DNA from: Leptospiraceae bacterium
GTDB taxonomy: Bacteria > Spirochaetota > Leptospiria > Leptospirales > Leptonemataceae
Length of the DNA: 33,100 bases
NCBI GenBank assembly: GCA_020441025.1
Contig: JAGRMX010000003.1
Location: forward strand, 1-33,100
Reading direction: 5' to 3'
Below the pieces are notes generated by a model that searched no databases, had not been told where the DNA came from, and saw only the letters and a list, made by a program, of their open reading frames with translations. Every line of letters begins with the position of its first letter. Within the stretch, counting starts at the first letter, position 1. Shown here piece after piece: positions 15,354 to 22,907 of the stretch. A program made the translations under genes and the position numbers.

Positions 15354-17183
15354 ATGTTTCGGGGTCGCACATATCTTCCGGTCATTATCCTGGTGTGGTC
15401 CGGCCTGGTTACAGCCTGTGAGTCTCGTTCAAACGTGCCCATCGAAAAGTGGGAGCACCGCCGCGCAGATCAGACCGAATTCACGACCATAAATCGTCCC
15501 TGGAATCCACCGAATCACCGGGGCACCGAGTTACATTTTTTTCAGGCGCGCTTACCCATTTTTGCATACACTGAGCCGTATCTATACCTGGAAAATGTGG
15601 ATGAAGTCTTTGAAGTGCGATTGAACGGCCGACCCATCTATCGGTCCGGTAACCCGGACAGCGCTCACTTTACCTATCCCGGCGCTCCCTGGCATCTGAT
15701 ACAATTGCAGAGCGCCCGACCGGGCGATTTGATCGAATTGCTTGTCCGGTCGGCCCATGTGAATCTGGGAGTACTGGGCGTTCCGGCCATCGTGTCTTAT
15801 AGAGAACATCTGGGGGCCATGTTTCGCACCGATGCGGATCGTATATTCGTTTCCAGTACGTTGCTATTCATTGGAATCTTTTTGATCGGGTTGGCATTGG
15901 CCATTCGACGTGAATACGCCGCCTTTTTGTATCTGGGATTGTTCTCCTGCTTGATGGGCACCTGGATTTTCGGTACGACGCATGTAAAACAACTGCTCTG
16001 GAACGCGCCTATTTTCTGGAAGTATATCGAATACACATCCCTGTATCTGATTCCGGTGGCCATTGCGGTTTTTTTGCAAAAGACCATACAGAGAAAATCG
16101 CGTAAATATTTACGATTCATAACTTTCAGTCATTTGCTGTTTACCATAGCGGCACTATCCCTGGCATTGACCGGCACGGTTCGCATTACGACCACTCTGC
16201 TGCCATTCAATTATCTGATGTTGTTCAGCATGATTACCTTTCTGGCTCTGTTGATTTATTGGAATAGAATGGGGGACCATGCGGCGCGCTATTTTTTATA
16301 CGGTTCCCTGTTTTTGATTATTTTCGCCGTGCACGATATTCTGGCCAATCTCGATTTAATCGCCTGGAACCGCGCCTTTTCCCACTGGGGCGCTCTGGCT
16401 TTTACCATCAGTCTGTCGGTATTGCTGGTGCGCGAAATACAGAATACCCGCGTGCGCTTACGTGAAGTGAATACGGAGCTTGCTCTGGCGCGCGATATTC
16501 AACAATCTTTACTGCCCGCATCGCCGGCCCATACCGCCGGAATACGCGTGCATGTTCTGTACAATCCGGCTCAGGAAGTCGGTGGCGATTATTACGATTT
16601 CGCGCCCAGCGATGAACATCGACTGGGTGTGTTAATTGCCGATGTAACCGGACACGGATTATCCGCGGCTCTGATTGCCAATATGATGCGGGTTTCATTT
16701 TCAGCGGCCGTACAACACGACTCGCAACCGGAACGAGTTCTGGAGGGCATGAACAAAATTCTGTACGGACAATGTGGTAACCAGTTCATCTCCGCCGGTT
16801 ATATTCTATTCGATCAGGTGGATCAGACGGCCATGGCCGGCATTGCCGGACACCCGGCTCCGATATTAATTCGCAACGGACAGGTTCGGGAGCTACAATT
16901 ACGTGGACCTGTGCTGGGATGGCAACGCAATATCCGGATTCAGGCCGAGCGCATACCGATACAGAGCGGCGATCGCTTTTTTTGTTTTACCGACGGCGCC
17001 ATTGAAGTGCGCAACAATGCCGGGCAAATTTTCGGCTATGACCGCTTTTTTGAGCTGGTAGCGAAAGAACATCATAAAGCGCCGGCGGATTTCATTCAGG
17101 GCATTCTGGTGGAAATTTTCGGCTGGCATGGTTCACGCAACCTGGAGGATGACATTACTTTCGTGGTGGTGGACGTGGCCTGA
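15354..17183 (+). CDS. Lipobox-bearing membrane receptor with SpoIIE/PP2C phosphatase output
   Basis: This 609-residue protein has a signal ending in a lipobox-like LVTAC (Cys22). A beta-sandwich-like extracytoplasmic domain spans about 40-160 (VDEVFEVRLNGRPIYRSGN), and a multi-helix membrane block of 7TMR-DISM type about 165-365. A short coiled linker (LREVNTELALARDIQQSLLP) joins a SpoIIE-type phosphatase. Metal-binding and catalytic motifs are intact: GGDYYD (410-415), ADVTGHG (Asp430), GHPAP, FTDG (Asp547) and DDIT (about 599-602). Such enzymes dephosphorylate STAS anti-sigma antagonists, releasing them to sequester anti-sigma kinases. A STAS protein is encoded at 31668-32003 and is a possible substrate, but no RsbW-like kinase is in the window. 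The gene diverges from the hybrid kinase across 240-270 bp. Confidence 0.9.
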   Translation: MFRGRTYLPVIILVWSGLVTACESRSNVPIEKWEHRRADQTEFTTINRPWNPPNHRGTELHFFQARLPIFAYTEPYLYLENVDEVFEVRLNGRPIYRSGNPDSAHFTYPGAPWHLIQLQSARPGDLIELLVRSAHVNLGVLGVPAIVSYREHLGAMFRTDADRIFVSSTLLFIGIFLIGLALAIRREYAAFLYLGLFSCLMGTWIFGTTHVKQLLWNAPIFWKYIEYTSLYLIPVAIAVFLQKTIQRKSRKYLRFITFSHLLFTIAALSLALTGTVRITTTLLPFNYLMLFSMITFLALLIYWNRMGDHAARYFLYGSLFLIIFAVHDILANLDLIAWNRAFSHWGALAFTISLSVLLVREIQNTRVRLREVNTELALARDIQQSLLPASPAHTAGIRVHVLYNPAQEVGGDYYDFAPSDEHRLGVLIADVTGHGLSAALIANMMRVSFSAAVQHDSQPERVLEGMNKILYGQCGNQFISAGYILFDQVDQTAMAGIAGHPAPILIRNGQVRELQLRGPVLGWQRNIRIQAERIPIQSGDRFFCFTDGAIEVRNNAGQIFGYDRFFELVAKEHHKAPADFIQGILVEIFGWHGSRNLEDDITFVVVDVA

Positions 17184-17358
17184 ATTACCGCGGCCATCAA
17201 ATAATCGCATGATTTCGGCTTGATGACAACTTATAAATCCACTGAACCCGGCTACGGTCCGGACGTCTAATTATCCGACCGGCAAAAACAACCCCGTGGC
17301 ACGATGTTGTACTTGCCATCGCGTACGCCTCCGGCATCATTTGAATTCGCAATCCGCT

Positions 17359-18288
17359 ATGAAAAAATTAATTTCTTCATTTACACAGAATATCAAGCGC
17401 TCTTCACCGCTATCGCTCTGGCCCGTGCTGGCAATGGGCATGCTGCTGATAGGGAATCTATCCGTACCTGCCGGTTTACAGGCCCGGCGCAGTCGTTGTG
17501 CGGCTCTAATGCGTGACGATTTAAAGCGTACCTGCTACGAGAATGAATTTCAAGAACGAGAAAGAGAGCGGGAACGCTACTATGAAAGAATATTTCGCGA
17601 ACTGACCGAGACCGATAAGTTGGCCTTCCGGGACAATATGGTCATGTGGAAAGACCATCGGGATTATATGTGTGAGTGGAGCGCGTCGCTGGAGAACGAC
17701 GCCGCAAAGCCGGAAGAAACCGTGGCCTACCATGAATGTCGCTTATCCATGACCGACGAACGTATAGCCTATATTCGGCGGGCCTTCGGACGCGAAGGCG
17801 TCGGCGCCGGACGGGCCGGTTTGTATGAGGACGGTTATGGCGGTCGTCTGGAGTTAAAGGCATTACCGACCACGGAAGGTGAAGAGCTGTATTCGTATGA
17901 TCTGACGGTAGTGCGCGGTCCGACCGCCCATCTGGGTGAAATTCACGGGCGCGTACAATGGAAAGCCGCCACGGTCGAATCAAATAGTTGCGATTGGGAT
18001 GAAACCGAAGCGGAAGACACGACCGAATCCGAAGATACGCATGTGGATACGCGCGAAGCCATGGATGATCACATCAACTCGGATGCCAACGACACGGAAA
18101 CGGAATCCACAAATGATCATATGGATGAAGCGGAAGAGTCGGAAGATTTTGATGAAAGCATGACAGACTGTTGCACTCTAACGTTCCAGCTTGCTCCATA
18201 TATAATCAAACTGGAAGAATCGGATGGATGCCAGATGTTTCACGGAGCCCGGGCTTACTTTGACGGCACGTACCGCAAGGTGAACTGA
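17359..18288 (+). CDS. Secreted LprI-like protein with acidic insert
   Basis: This 309-residue exported protein starts at ATG 17359, which gives a clean MKK-type signal peptide cleaved near GLQA; a GTG at 17296 is in frame but adds an unlikely His/Arg-rich lead. Residues about 50-145 resemble the LprI/DUF1311 fold: paired Cys, YYERIFRELTETDKLAFRDN, MWKDHRDYMCEW and YHECRLSMTDERIAYI. In that family the domain can inhibit lysozyme. A second domain follows (GEIHGRVQW, later CCTLTFQLAPY and MFHGARAYFDGTYRKV). It is interrupted at about 215-270 by a stretch rich in Asp, Glu, Thr and Ser (DETEAEDTTESEDTH and similar). The insert looks like a disordered, possibly cation-binding linker. No partner genes are adjacent. 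Family assignment is from pattern, not alignment. Confidence 0.72.
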   Translation: MKKLISSFTQNIKRSSPLSLWPVLAMGMLLIGNLSVPAGLQARRSRCAALMRDDLKRTCYENEFQERERERERYYERIFRELTETDKLAFRDNMVMWKDHRDYMCEWSASLENDAAKPEETVAYHECRLSMTDERIAYIRRAFGREGVGAGRAGLYEDGYGGRLELKALPTTEGEELYSYDLTVVRGPTAHLGEIHGRVQWKAATVESNSCDWDETEAEDTTESEDTHVDTREAMDDHINSDANDTETESTNDHMDEAEESEDFDESMTDCCTLTFQLAPYIIKLEESDGCQMFHGARAYFDGTYRKVN

Positions 18289-18392
18289 GCTCGACTCGTA
18301 TGCGGTTTGGCGACAGGAACCGACAGACATTTTTAGAAACTCATTCAACCAAATTCTTAATGCGTGACGAAATGCGATTTTGCCGGAACCGC

Positions 18393-18836
18393 TTAACCGG
18401 AAGCCGGTCCCCTGGCTCCGATTGGAAAGCGGTTTAAATCCAGTTGGATGGGATCACCCAGGTCCATACGGGAAATAATATCCTGTAAAGCCGGATTCTG
18501 AAATCCTTCGACTACATCGGAGACAATGCGATGCGCGTACATATCGTTTTGCACGCCATTGTGTAGAATGATCGGGTAATGCCGCTGTAAGAAAGTACCT
18601 TCCCGGGCATGGTCTTCCGTCTCCCAGCTACGACAGTCATGCAGACCGTTTTCCGGGTCCCAGTACACCGTGCCCAGATCGGAAGAATTGAAGAATATGG
18701 ATTCGGCCCGCGATTCTTCATCGAGAGTGAAAACCACGGCCCGCCGAATGAAGTCGTCACGCAGCAGCTCTTCAATAATCAAGCGGCGCTCCCCGTTCTG
18801 ATCCTGTAGAGTGGTTCGATATCGATCGGCATTCAT
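18393..18836 (-). CDS. Hypothetical protein, 147 residues
   Basis: Unrecognised. The ATG at 18836 is preferred over a longer frame to 18884 because AGAGG lies 6 nt upstream. The protein is soluble, acidic in the middle, with no signal peptide or membrane helix. Features include LIIEELLRDDFIRRAVVFTLDEE near the start, a DLGTVYWDPENGLHDC segment, and RHYPIILHNGVQNDMYAHRIV. The beta-rich, aspartate-rich make-up could suit a small binding or metal-binding protein, but no family is evident. It converges with the LprI-like gene and diverges from the ECF sigma operon. Codon usage resembles its neighbours. Confidence 0.6.
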   Translation of the reverse strand: MNADRYRTTLQDQNGERRLIIEELLRDDFIRRAVVFTLDEESRAESIFFNSSDLGTVYWDPENGLHDCRSWETEDHAREGTFLQRHYPIILHNGVQNDMYAHRIVSDVVEGFQNPALQDIISRMDLGDPIQLDLNRFPIGARGPASG

Positions 18837-19140
18837 AGGTAACCTCTTTATGGGATGATAAAAATTGAATTCCCCCCGATCCAATTATCAATGACAGTCT
18901 AACATGCAAGCGTTAAGATGAGCAAGAATTTTGTATGATTTTTTACGGACATGCATGTACGCCCGTACCCGTTACCTTTCCCATAAAAACGGAATAAAAA
19001 GCCGAATGCTTAGTACATATGGCGATTTTCGCGGCTAACACGCCAAAATCTAATGCAAATTTACCCTGGATTTTGCACTCACAGGGATATGGCCCGCACC
19101 GATCGCGTATACTATCATAGAAGGAATTTCAGAAGGATAC
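18837..19140. other. Divergent intergenic region upstream of the ECF operon
   Basis: This 304-bp spacer must carry the promoter of the ECF sigma operon and that of the hypothetical protein. A TATACT (19108-19113) is placed like a -10 element 28 bp before the sigma ATG, but no good -35 lies at the right distance. A palindrome ACATGCATGT is at 18949-18958. On the minus strand TTGCTC and TAGACT are 18 bp apart, upstream of the 18836 start, and form a weak promoter candidate. No reading frame of interest is present. Confidence 0.4.
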
Positions 19141-19743
19141 ATGCAGGATCTTCTGTCGGAACTGATTCAGGGCAATACCGGTGCCTGGAAGCGCTTTCAA
19201 GAGCGCTACGCAGCCGTGATTTACGACGCGGTGCGCAAGACTTTTATGAAGTACGACCCCGGATCTCTGGAACAGACCGAGGATGTGGTTCAGAATGTTT
19301 TTCTACGCCTGGTTCAGAAGGATTACAACAGCTTGCGGCGGTACGATTCCAGTAAGAGTTCACCGACCACGTTTTTGTATGTAATCGCCCGTAACACTAC
19401 AATCGATTTTCTACGGCGCAAACAGCCGGAACATCCGGTCGATCTGGACTTAATTCCGGAGATACCGGCGCCGCCGGATAACCCGGAAGAATTCGGACTG
19501 GAAGATTTGCCCACGGAGATTTTAACGCCCCGACAGCGATTGGTTTTACATTTGTTGTATGATCGCCATTTAAACATAGCGGAAACCGCTCGATTCATGG
19601 GCGTCAAAGAACAAACCGTACGTAGCGCCAAGCACAAGGCGGTGCAATCGCTGCGAAGACACTATCGACAGGCCGAAGATCAATCGGCGGAATCCGGAGA
19701 TCCCGACACCTGGAAGGAGACGAATGATCTGGTTGTGGACTGA
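19141..19743 (+). CDS. ECF-type RNA polymerase sigma factor
   Basis: This is a 200-residue extracytoplasmic-function sigma factor. Region 2 (about 20-93) contains EDVVQNVFLRLVQ for core binding and -10 recognition and TFLYVIARNTTIDFLRR. Region 4 (about 128-175) contains LTPRQRLVLHLLYDRHLNIAETARFMGVKEQTVRSAKHKA, a -35-binding helix-turn-helix. Region 3 is absent, as usual for the class. The ATG at 19141 has AAGGA just upstream. It is followed by a zinc anti-sigma and a periplasmic sensor-like protein, so it is expected to be held inactive until an envelope signal releases it. The C-terminal tail after region 4 (about 25 residues) is acidic and probably disordered. Confidence 0.92.
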   Translation: MQDLLSELIQGNTGAWKRFQERYAAVIYDAVRKTFMKYDPGSLEQTEDVVQNVFLRLVQKDYNSLRRYDSSKSSPTTFLYVIARNTTIDFLRRKQPEHPVDLDLIPEIPAPPDNPEEFGLEDLPTEILTPRQRLVLHLLYDRHLNIAETARFMGVKEQTVRSAKHKAVQSLRRHYRQAEDQSAESGDPDTWKETNDLVVD

Positions 19744-19786
19744 ACACCTGGCAGACGGCTGGAATTCAACATGGGAGCTATGCGTA

Positions 19787-20296
19787 ATGACAGATCAAGA
19801 TAAACTAAATCAGAGCAATGCGACCCTCTGGCGGATCTATAACAAAGAATTCCCGGCAGTACGGACGCCCTGCCCATCAGAGGAGCTTCTGGCGGCTTAT
19901 CTGCACGCCGGGCTGGAAGAACGACAACATGCATTACTGGAATATCATCTCACACACTGCGTAGCCTGCCAGAGCCTGGTGCGGGACGCCAGGCATGACA
20001 CGCTCGTTAAAAATGATGCTCCGAGAGTACAATCCGAACGAAAGCTCAACGCGATTAAATGGCCGTTCGTACACAATCGTCAGGGTGTATCCGGTCTGCC
20101 CTGGTGGCAGGCGGCCGCGGCGGTTGTATTACTCACCGGCATCAGTCTGGTCGGATATATGGCCGGATACAACACTTCCAGCAATCAGGCTCATCAAAGA
20201 CGGGCAGTCAATGATATGATTCTGCCGCATACGCATATGGCCGTGCATGCCATTAACGCGACCGGAAATATTCAGGAGACCGATTATGAAGAATAA
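19787..20296 (+). CDS. Membrane-anchored zinc anti-sigma factor (ZAS type)
   Basis: This 169-residue protein begins at ATG 19787, with GGGAG about 9 nt upstream; a longer in-frame start at 19724 overlaps the sigma gene. The cytoplasmic N-terminal domain has the zinc anti-sigma signature H-x3-C-x2-C (His54, Cys58, Cys61 in EYHLTHCVACQ), after a helix SEELLAAYLHAGL. One transmembrane helix lies at about 106-127 (WWQAAAAVVLLTGISLVGYM), followed by a 40-residue periplasmic tail with several His and Met residues. It should bind and silence the upstream ECF sigma. The stop overlaps the next gene's start by 11 bp, implying coupled translation of anti-sigma and sensor. Confidence 0.87.
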   Translation: MTDQDKLNQSNATLWRIYNKEFPAVRTPCPSEELLAAYLHAGLEERQHALLEYHLTHCVACQSLVRDARHDTLVKNDAPRVQSERKLNAIKWPFVHNRQGVSGLPWWQAAAAVVLLTGISLVGYMAGYNTSSNQAHQRRAVNDMILPHTHMAVHAINATGNIQETDYEE

Positions 20297-20726
20297 ACTG
20301 CTGTATCTGCTGCTGTTCGTATCACTGGCATTTAATGTTTTCTTCGCTATCGGCTATCTACGATCCCACAGCCGATCGGAACAGGTCCACTCCATCGAAG
20401 GGCGAGTAGCGTTATTACGAGCCGAATTACAATTGACCGCGGAACAGGAATCCATATTAAAACAGAGCCAGGAACAATTGCAGAATGATCTGGCGCAATT
20501 CAATGGTCGGGTGGCATCGCGCCGCACCCGATATCTGGAACAGATGAACGGTCAGTTTGATACTCAAAAGTACAATCGTTTTGTTCAGGAAACCGAGGCG
20601 GATCTATTGCTGTTTCGTCGGCAGGCCGCGCAAAACAGCACGCGCTTTCTGGAATCTTTAACCGCGGAACAAAAAGAGGCGTTGTTGCGTCTCAGTAACG
20701 GCGACTCGGTTTTTCAATTGTTTTAA
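20286..20726 (+). CDS. Periplasmic heavy-metal-sensor / Spy-CnrX-like protein
   Basis: This is a 146-residue protein starting at ATG 20286, with AGGAG at a good distance upstream inside the anti-sigma gene. One N-terminal signal-anchor helix (about 5-25) is followed by a long, almost all-helical periplasmic domain with two LTAEQ motifs (about 50-60 and 126-135), hallmark of the Spy/CpxP/CnrX heavy-metal-resistance superfamily. In CnrYXH-type systems the equivalent protein senses metal and controls the anti-sigma. The domain lacks the histidine-rich metal site of classic CnrX (almost no His after residue 36), so the signal may be envelope stress and not a metal. It is the third gene of the operon and ends 12 bp before a convergent gene. 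Confidence 0.8.
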   Translation: MKNKLLYLLLFVSLAFNVFFAIGYLRSHSRSEQVHSIEGRVALLRAELQLTAEQESILKQSQEQLQNDLAQFNGRVASRRTRYLEQMNGQFDTQKYNRFVQETEADLLLFRRQAAQNSTRFLESLTAEQKEALLRLSNGDSVFQLF

Positions 20727-20738
20727 TGGCCGGCAGCA

Positions 20739-21608
20739 TCAGTGTCCGGCAATGTACTTCGTTAAGGTTACATCAACCGAACCTACCAGCGGGACCGCCG
20801 CGCTGACTTTTAAGGGCCAGCGATTTTCATCGGCGGAAATCCACACAATCACATCGCCCTTGGCCCGTTGAAACATTCCGGTGGTGTTTAAGAAAGGTTG
20901 AATGCGCCAGGCCGAAATTGTGCGCTCGGTCTCGTTGACCTCCAGAGTCAATTCTTCCTTTTGATGGATGTGCATCTTTAATTCGGTCAGCTTTAACTCA
21001 TCGTATACATCCAGAATGAACGATTGACCCGCCCGGGCCTGCTCGGAATGGGTACGGGCGAAATACACCGCCGAGAGCATGTCCTGAAACTGATCGGGCA
21101 GCATCCAGGTAGTGCCGCTGCGTTCTTCCCATACCGCCTGCCTTTGCGGCCCGCCGGTTTTGCCCCGGGGGCGATTGCCCGAGTAACGCTTTTCATACCA
21201 GTGGGCCTGTCCGACGGCATAGTCGAACGCAACCCGATAAAATCGAAAATAATTGCCTTCCCGTAAGTTCTTCTCATTCCACATGGTTCGTCGGCGTACC
21301 GGGTCCCAGTGGCTGGTGATTACATCCTTTACCGGGAAAAAAGCCGAGATCCAGGCCGCGCTTTCCGCAGTGGAACGCAACACCAGACAATCGACACCCG
21401 AGCGTTGTGTGCGTCCGGCCACTTCCATGGTAGCCGTGCCGGAGTACACCCCGCCCACATCAATATCATAAATAAACTTTTCACCAATCTTCAACGGAGT
21501 GGCCGAAAGCGACTCCGATAACGCTATGAACGGCAGCAAACACGGCACCACAAATCGGAGCCATTTACGCCGCGGCGATTGATGATTGTAAGATTTGCAT
21601 TTTTGCAT
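20739..21608 (-). CDS. DUF3108-family exported protein
   Basis: This 289-residue protein has an N-terminal signal peptide (WLRFVVPCLLPFIALSESLSA). The mature part is beta-rich: LKIGEKFIYDIDVGGVYSGTATMEV at the start, then SAFFPVKDVITSHWDP, and near the end GDVIVWISADENRWPLKVSAAVPLVGSVDVTL. This order (KIGEKLxYxI, phase of SxFFPVxD, then WlSdDerrxPvkxxxkxxiGsvxaxL) is typical of DUF3108, a periplasmic family of unknown role. The ATG at 21608 lacks a strong Shine-Dalgarno. The C-terminal end faces the ECF operon across only 12 bp, so the two transcripts converge. Confidence 0.8.
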   Translation of the reverse strand: MQKCKSYNHQSPRRKWLRFVVPCLLPFIALSESLSATPLKIGEKFIYDIDVGGVYSGTATMEVAGRTQRSGVDCLVLRSTAESAAWISAFFPVKDVITSHWDPVRRRTMWNEKNLREGNYFRFYRVAFDYAVGQAHWYEKRYSGNRPRGKTGGPQRQAVWEERSGTTWMLPDQFQDMLSAVYFARTHSEQARAGQSFILDVYDELKLTELKMHIHQKEELTLEVNETERTISAWRIQPFLNTTGMFQRAKGDVIVWISADENRWPLKVSAAVPLVGSVDVTLTKYIAGH

Positions 21609-22048
21609 AGCTTAAGAAATGCCCATATCAGCGATTGCGGAGATGGATACAGAAGTATTTTTTCAGACGTTTACCGAATTTAATATCAAACCGTCTTTTA
21701 TTCTGTTGTCGACCGGGCGAGCGCATTTCTCCCGCTGCTTTCAACTGTACAGCATTAAATGGTTGCACAACATGAAAATGTAGTTGTTTCAATTTAGACG
21801 ATTGGCAAGCAATAAAAGATCATACAAAACAGCCTCCCGGTGTCGATGAATTTGGTGGCCATGTACGGCGGAGCGGCATAAAAAGTCTTGACGGCAAGCG
21901 GCAAACAGACGGATCAATTGGATGCGTACAGGACGTGCAATCCCTGACGATCCTGTTTCTGAAAATCCGGGCTTTTCGCAGGCCCGTCTCTGAATTTCAG
22001 GAAACGTGATCGGGGAACAGCTTCTTAAAGATACAACAGGAATTCGCA
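21609..22048. other. 440-bp leader/intergenic region before the AIM24 genes
   Basis: This region separates the DUF3108 gene (leftward) from the AIM24 cluster (rightward). A 54-codon plus-strand frame at 21619-21783 (MPISAIAEMDTEVFF...) has no good ribosome site and looks random. A TTGACG near 21888 could be a -35 but has no clear -10. The main structure is the long imperfect hairpin at 21948-22012. No family-level coding similarity was recognised on either strand. Confidence 0.5.
21948..22012 (+). promoter_or_regulatory. Long imperfect hairpin in the AIM24 leader
   Basis: Nested complementary arms occur in order: CGATC (21948-21952) with GATCG (22008-22012); GTTTC then TGAAA (21955-21964) with TTTCA, one bulged G, then GAAAC (21995-22005); and CGGGC (21968-21972) with GCCCG (21982-21986). 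Together they give about 20 base pairs in one stem-loop, 37 nt before the first AIM24 ATG. No T-tract follows, so it is more likely a leader RNA structure, processing site or small repetitive element than a terminator. Confidence 0.5.
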
Positions 22049-22708
22049 ATGAAAGCAACAATCAACGGCGCTCCCTCATTTTGTTTCGTTCACATTGATC
22101 TGGAACCGGGCGAAACCATTATCGCCGAATCGGATGCCATGGCCAGTATGGATGCCGAAATCGCCATGGAGACCAAATTTAACGGCGGATTTTTCTCGGG
22201 GCTGTTAAAAAAATTTCTCGGGGGCGAGTCATTATTCGTAAATCATTTTACCAATAAAAGCGACCGAGCCCGGCGCGTAACGGTAGTACAACCTACTCCG
22301 GGTGAAATTCGACAGATCGACCTGAATGGCCAGGCGCTCTGTCTGCAACCGGGGGCGTACGTAGCTTCGACACCCGGTGTAAAACTGGGCCTTAAATGGG
22401 CCGGGCTGGCTTCCTTCATAGCGCGAGAAGGCCTGTTTAAGCTGGAAGTCTCCGGTAGTGGAACCGTGTGGTACGGAGCGTACGGCGGACTGGTGGAGAA
22501 AGAAGTCGATGGCGCTTATATTGTGGATACGGCGCACCTGGTGGCTTATGATCCGCAAATGAAACTAAAAGCGCAGTTAGCCGGCGGAATCCTGTCCAGC
22601 TTCTTCGGCGGCGAGGGTCTGGTTACCAGAGTAGAAGGTAAGGGTCGCATTGTAATGCAATCGCGTAGTCTGAGCGGATTGGCCGGTTGGGTCAACCCAC
22701 GATTATAG
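22049..22708 (+). CDS. AIM24-family protein, paralogue 1
   Basis: This 219-residue, beta-rich protein belongs to the AIM24/TIGR00266 family. Typical segments are LEPGETIIAESDAMASMD near the start, GGESLFVNHFTN (about 58-69), PGEIRQIDL, a VDGAYIVDTAHLVAYD strand and GGEGLVTRVEGKGRIVMQSRS near the end. The family forms pseudo-symmetric beta-helix barrels. Yeast Aim24 is needed for mitochondrial inner-membrane organisation, but the bacterial role is unknown. No signal peptide or transmembrane helix is visible. The ATG has AGGAA 8 nt upstream and a structured leader. Two more paralogues follow on the same strand. This copy has GGGFFSGLLKKFLGG-type hydrophobic residues in the loop where copy 3 is shorter. 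Confidence 0.87.
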   Translation: MKATINGAPSFCFVHIDLEPGETIIAESDAMASMDAEIAMETKFNGGFFSGLLKKFLGGESLFVNHFTNKSDRARRVTVVQPTPGEIRQIDLNGQALCLQPGAYVASTPGVKLGLKWAGLASFIAREGLFKLEVSGSGTVWYGAYGGLVEKEVDGAYIVDTAHLVAYDPQMKLKAQLAGGILSSFFGGEGLVTRVEGKGRIVMQSRSLSGLAGWVNPRL

Positions 22709-22871
22709 GCTCCGTGCATTCATGAATCGGCGTATACGATGGGAATACGTTCCAGTCGAATCGCGTTGAGAAATTAAGGAAACGCAAATATCCAGACGTA
22801 AGTCTTAATACGAAAGCATTCAAACACAGGCATACACAAGTACAGAATACAGGACAGCACGCAAATTTACG

Positions 22872-22907
22872 CAGGAACTCATTGCAGAATTCATTCAGGA
22901 ACTCATT
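22872..22907 (+). repeat. Triplicated 12-bp ribosome-binding-site repeat
   Basis: Three abutting 12-bp units, CAGGAACTCATT, GCAGAATTCATT and CAGGAACTCATT, end exactly at the base before the AIM24 copy 2 ATG (22908). Units 1 and 3 are identical and each carries an AGGA Shine-Dalgarno core. Only the last copy is correctly spaced from the ATG. Confidence 0.85.

Noticed and set aside
21619-21783. 54-codon plus-strand frame in the AIM24 leader region
   Set aside because: No proper ribosome-binding site and no recognisable feature; open frames of this length are expected by chance.
21789-22061. 90-codon minus-strand frame overlapping the AIM24 leader and start
   Set aside because: It has no family features and overlaps the hairpin and the AIM24 ATG; Ser/Arg-rich composition looks random.
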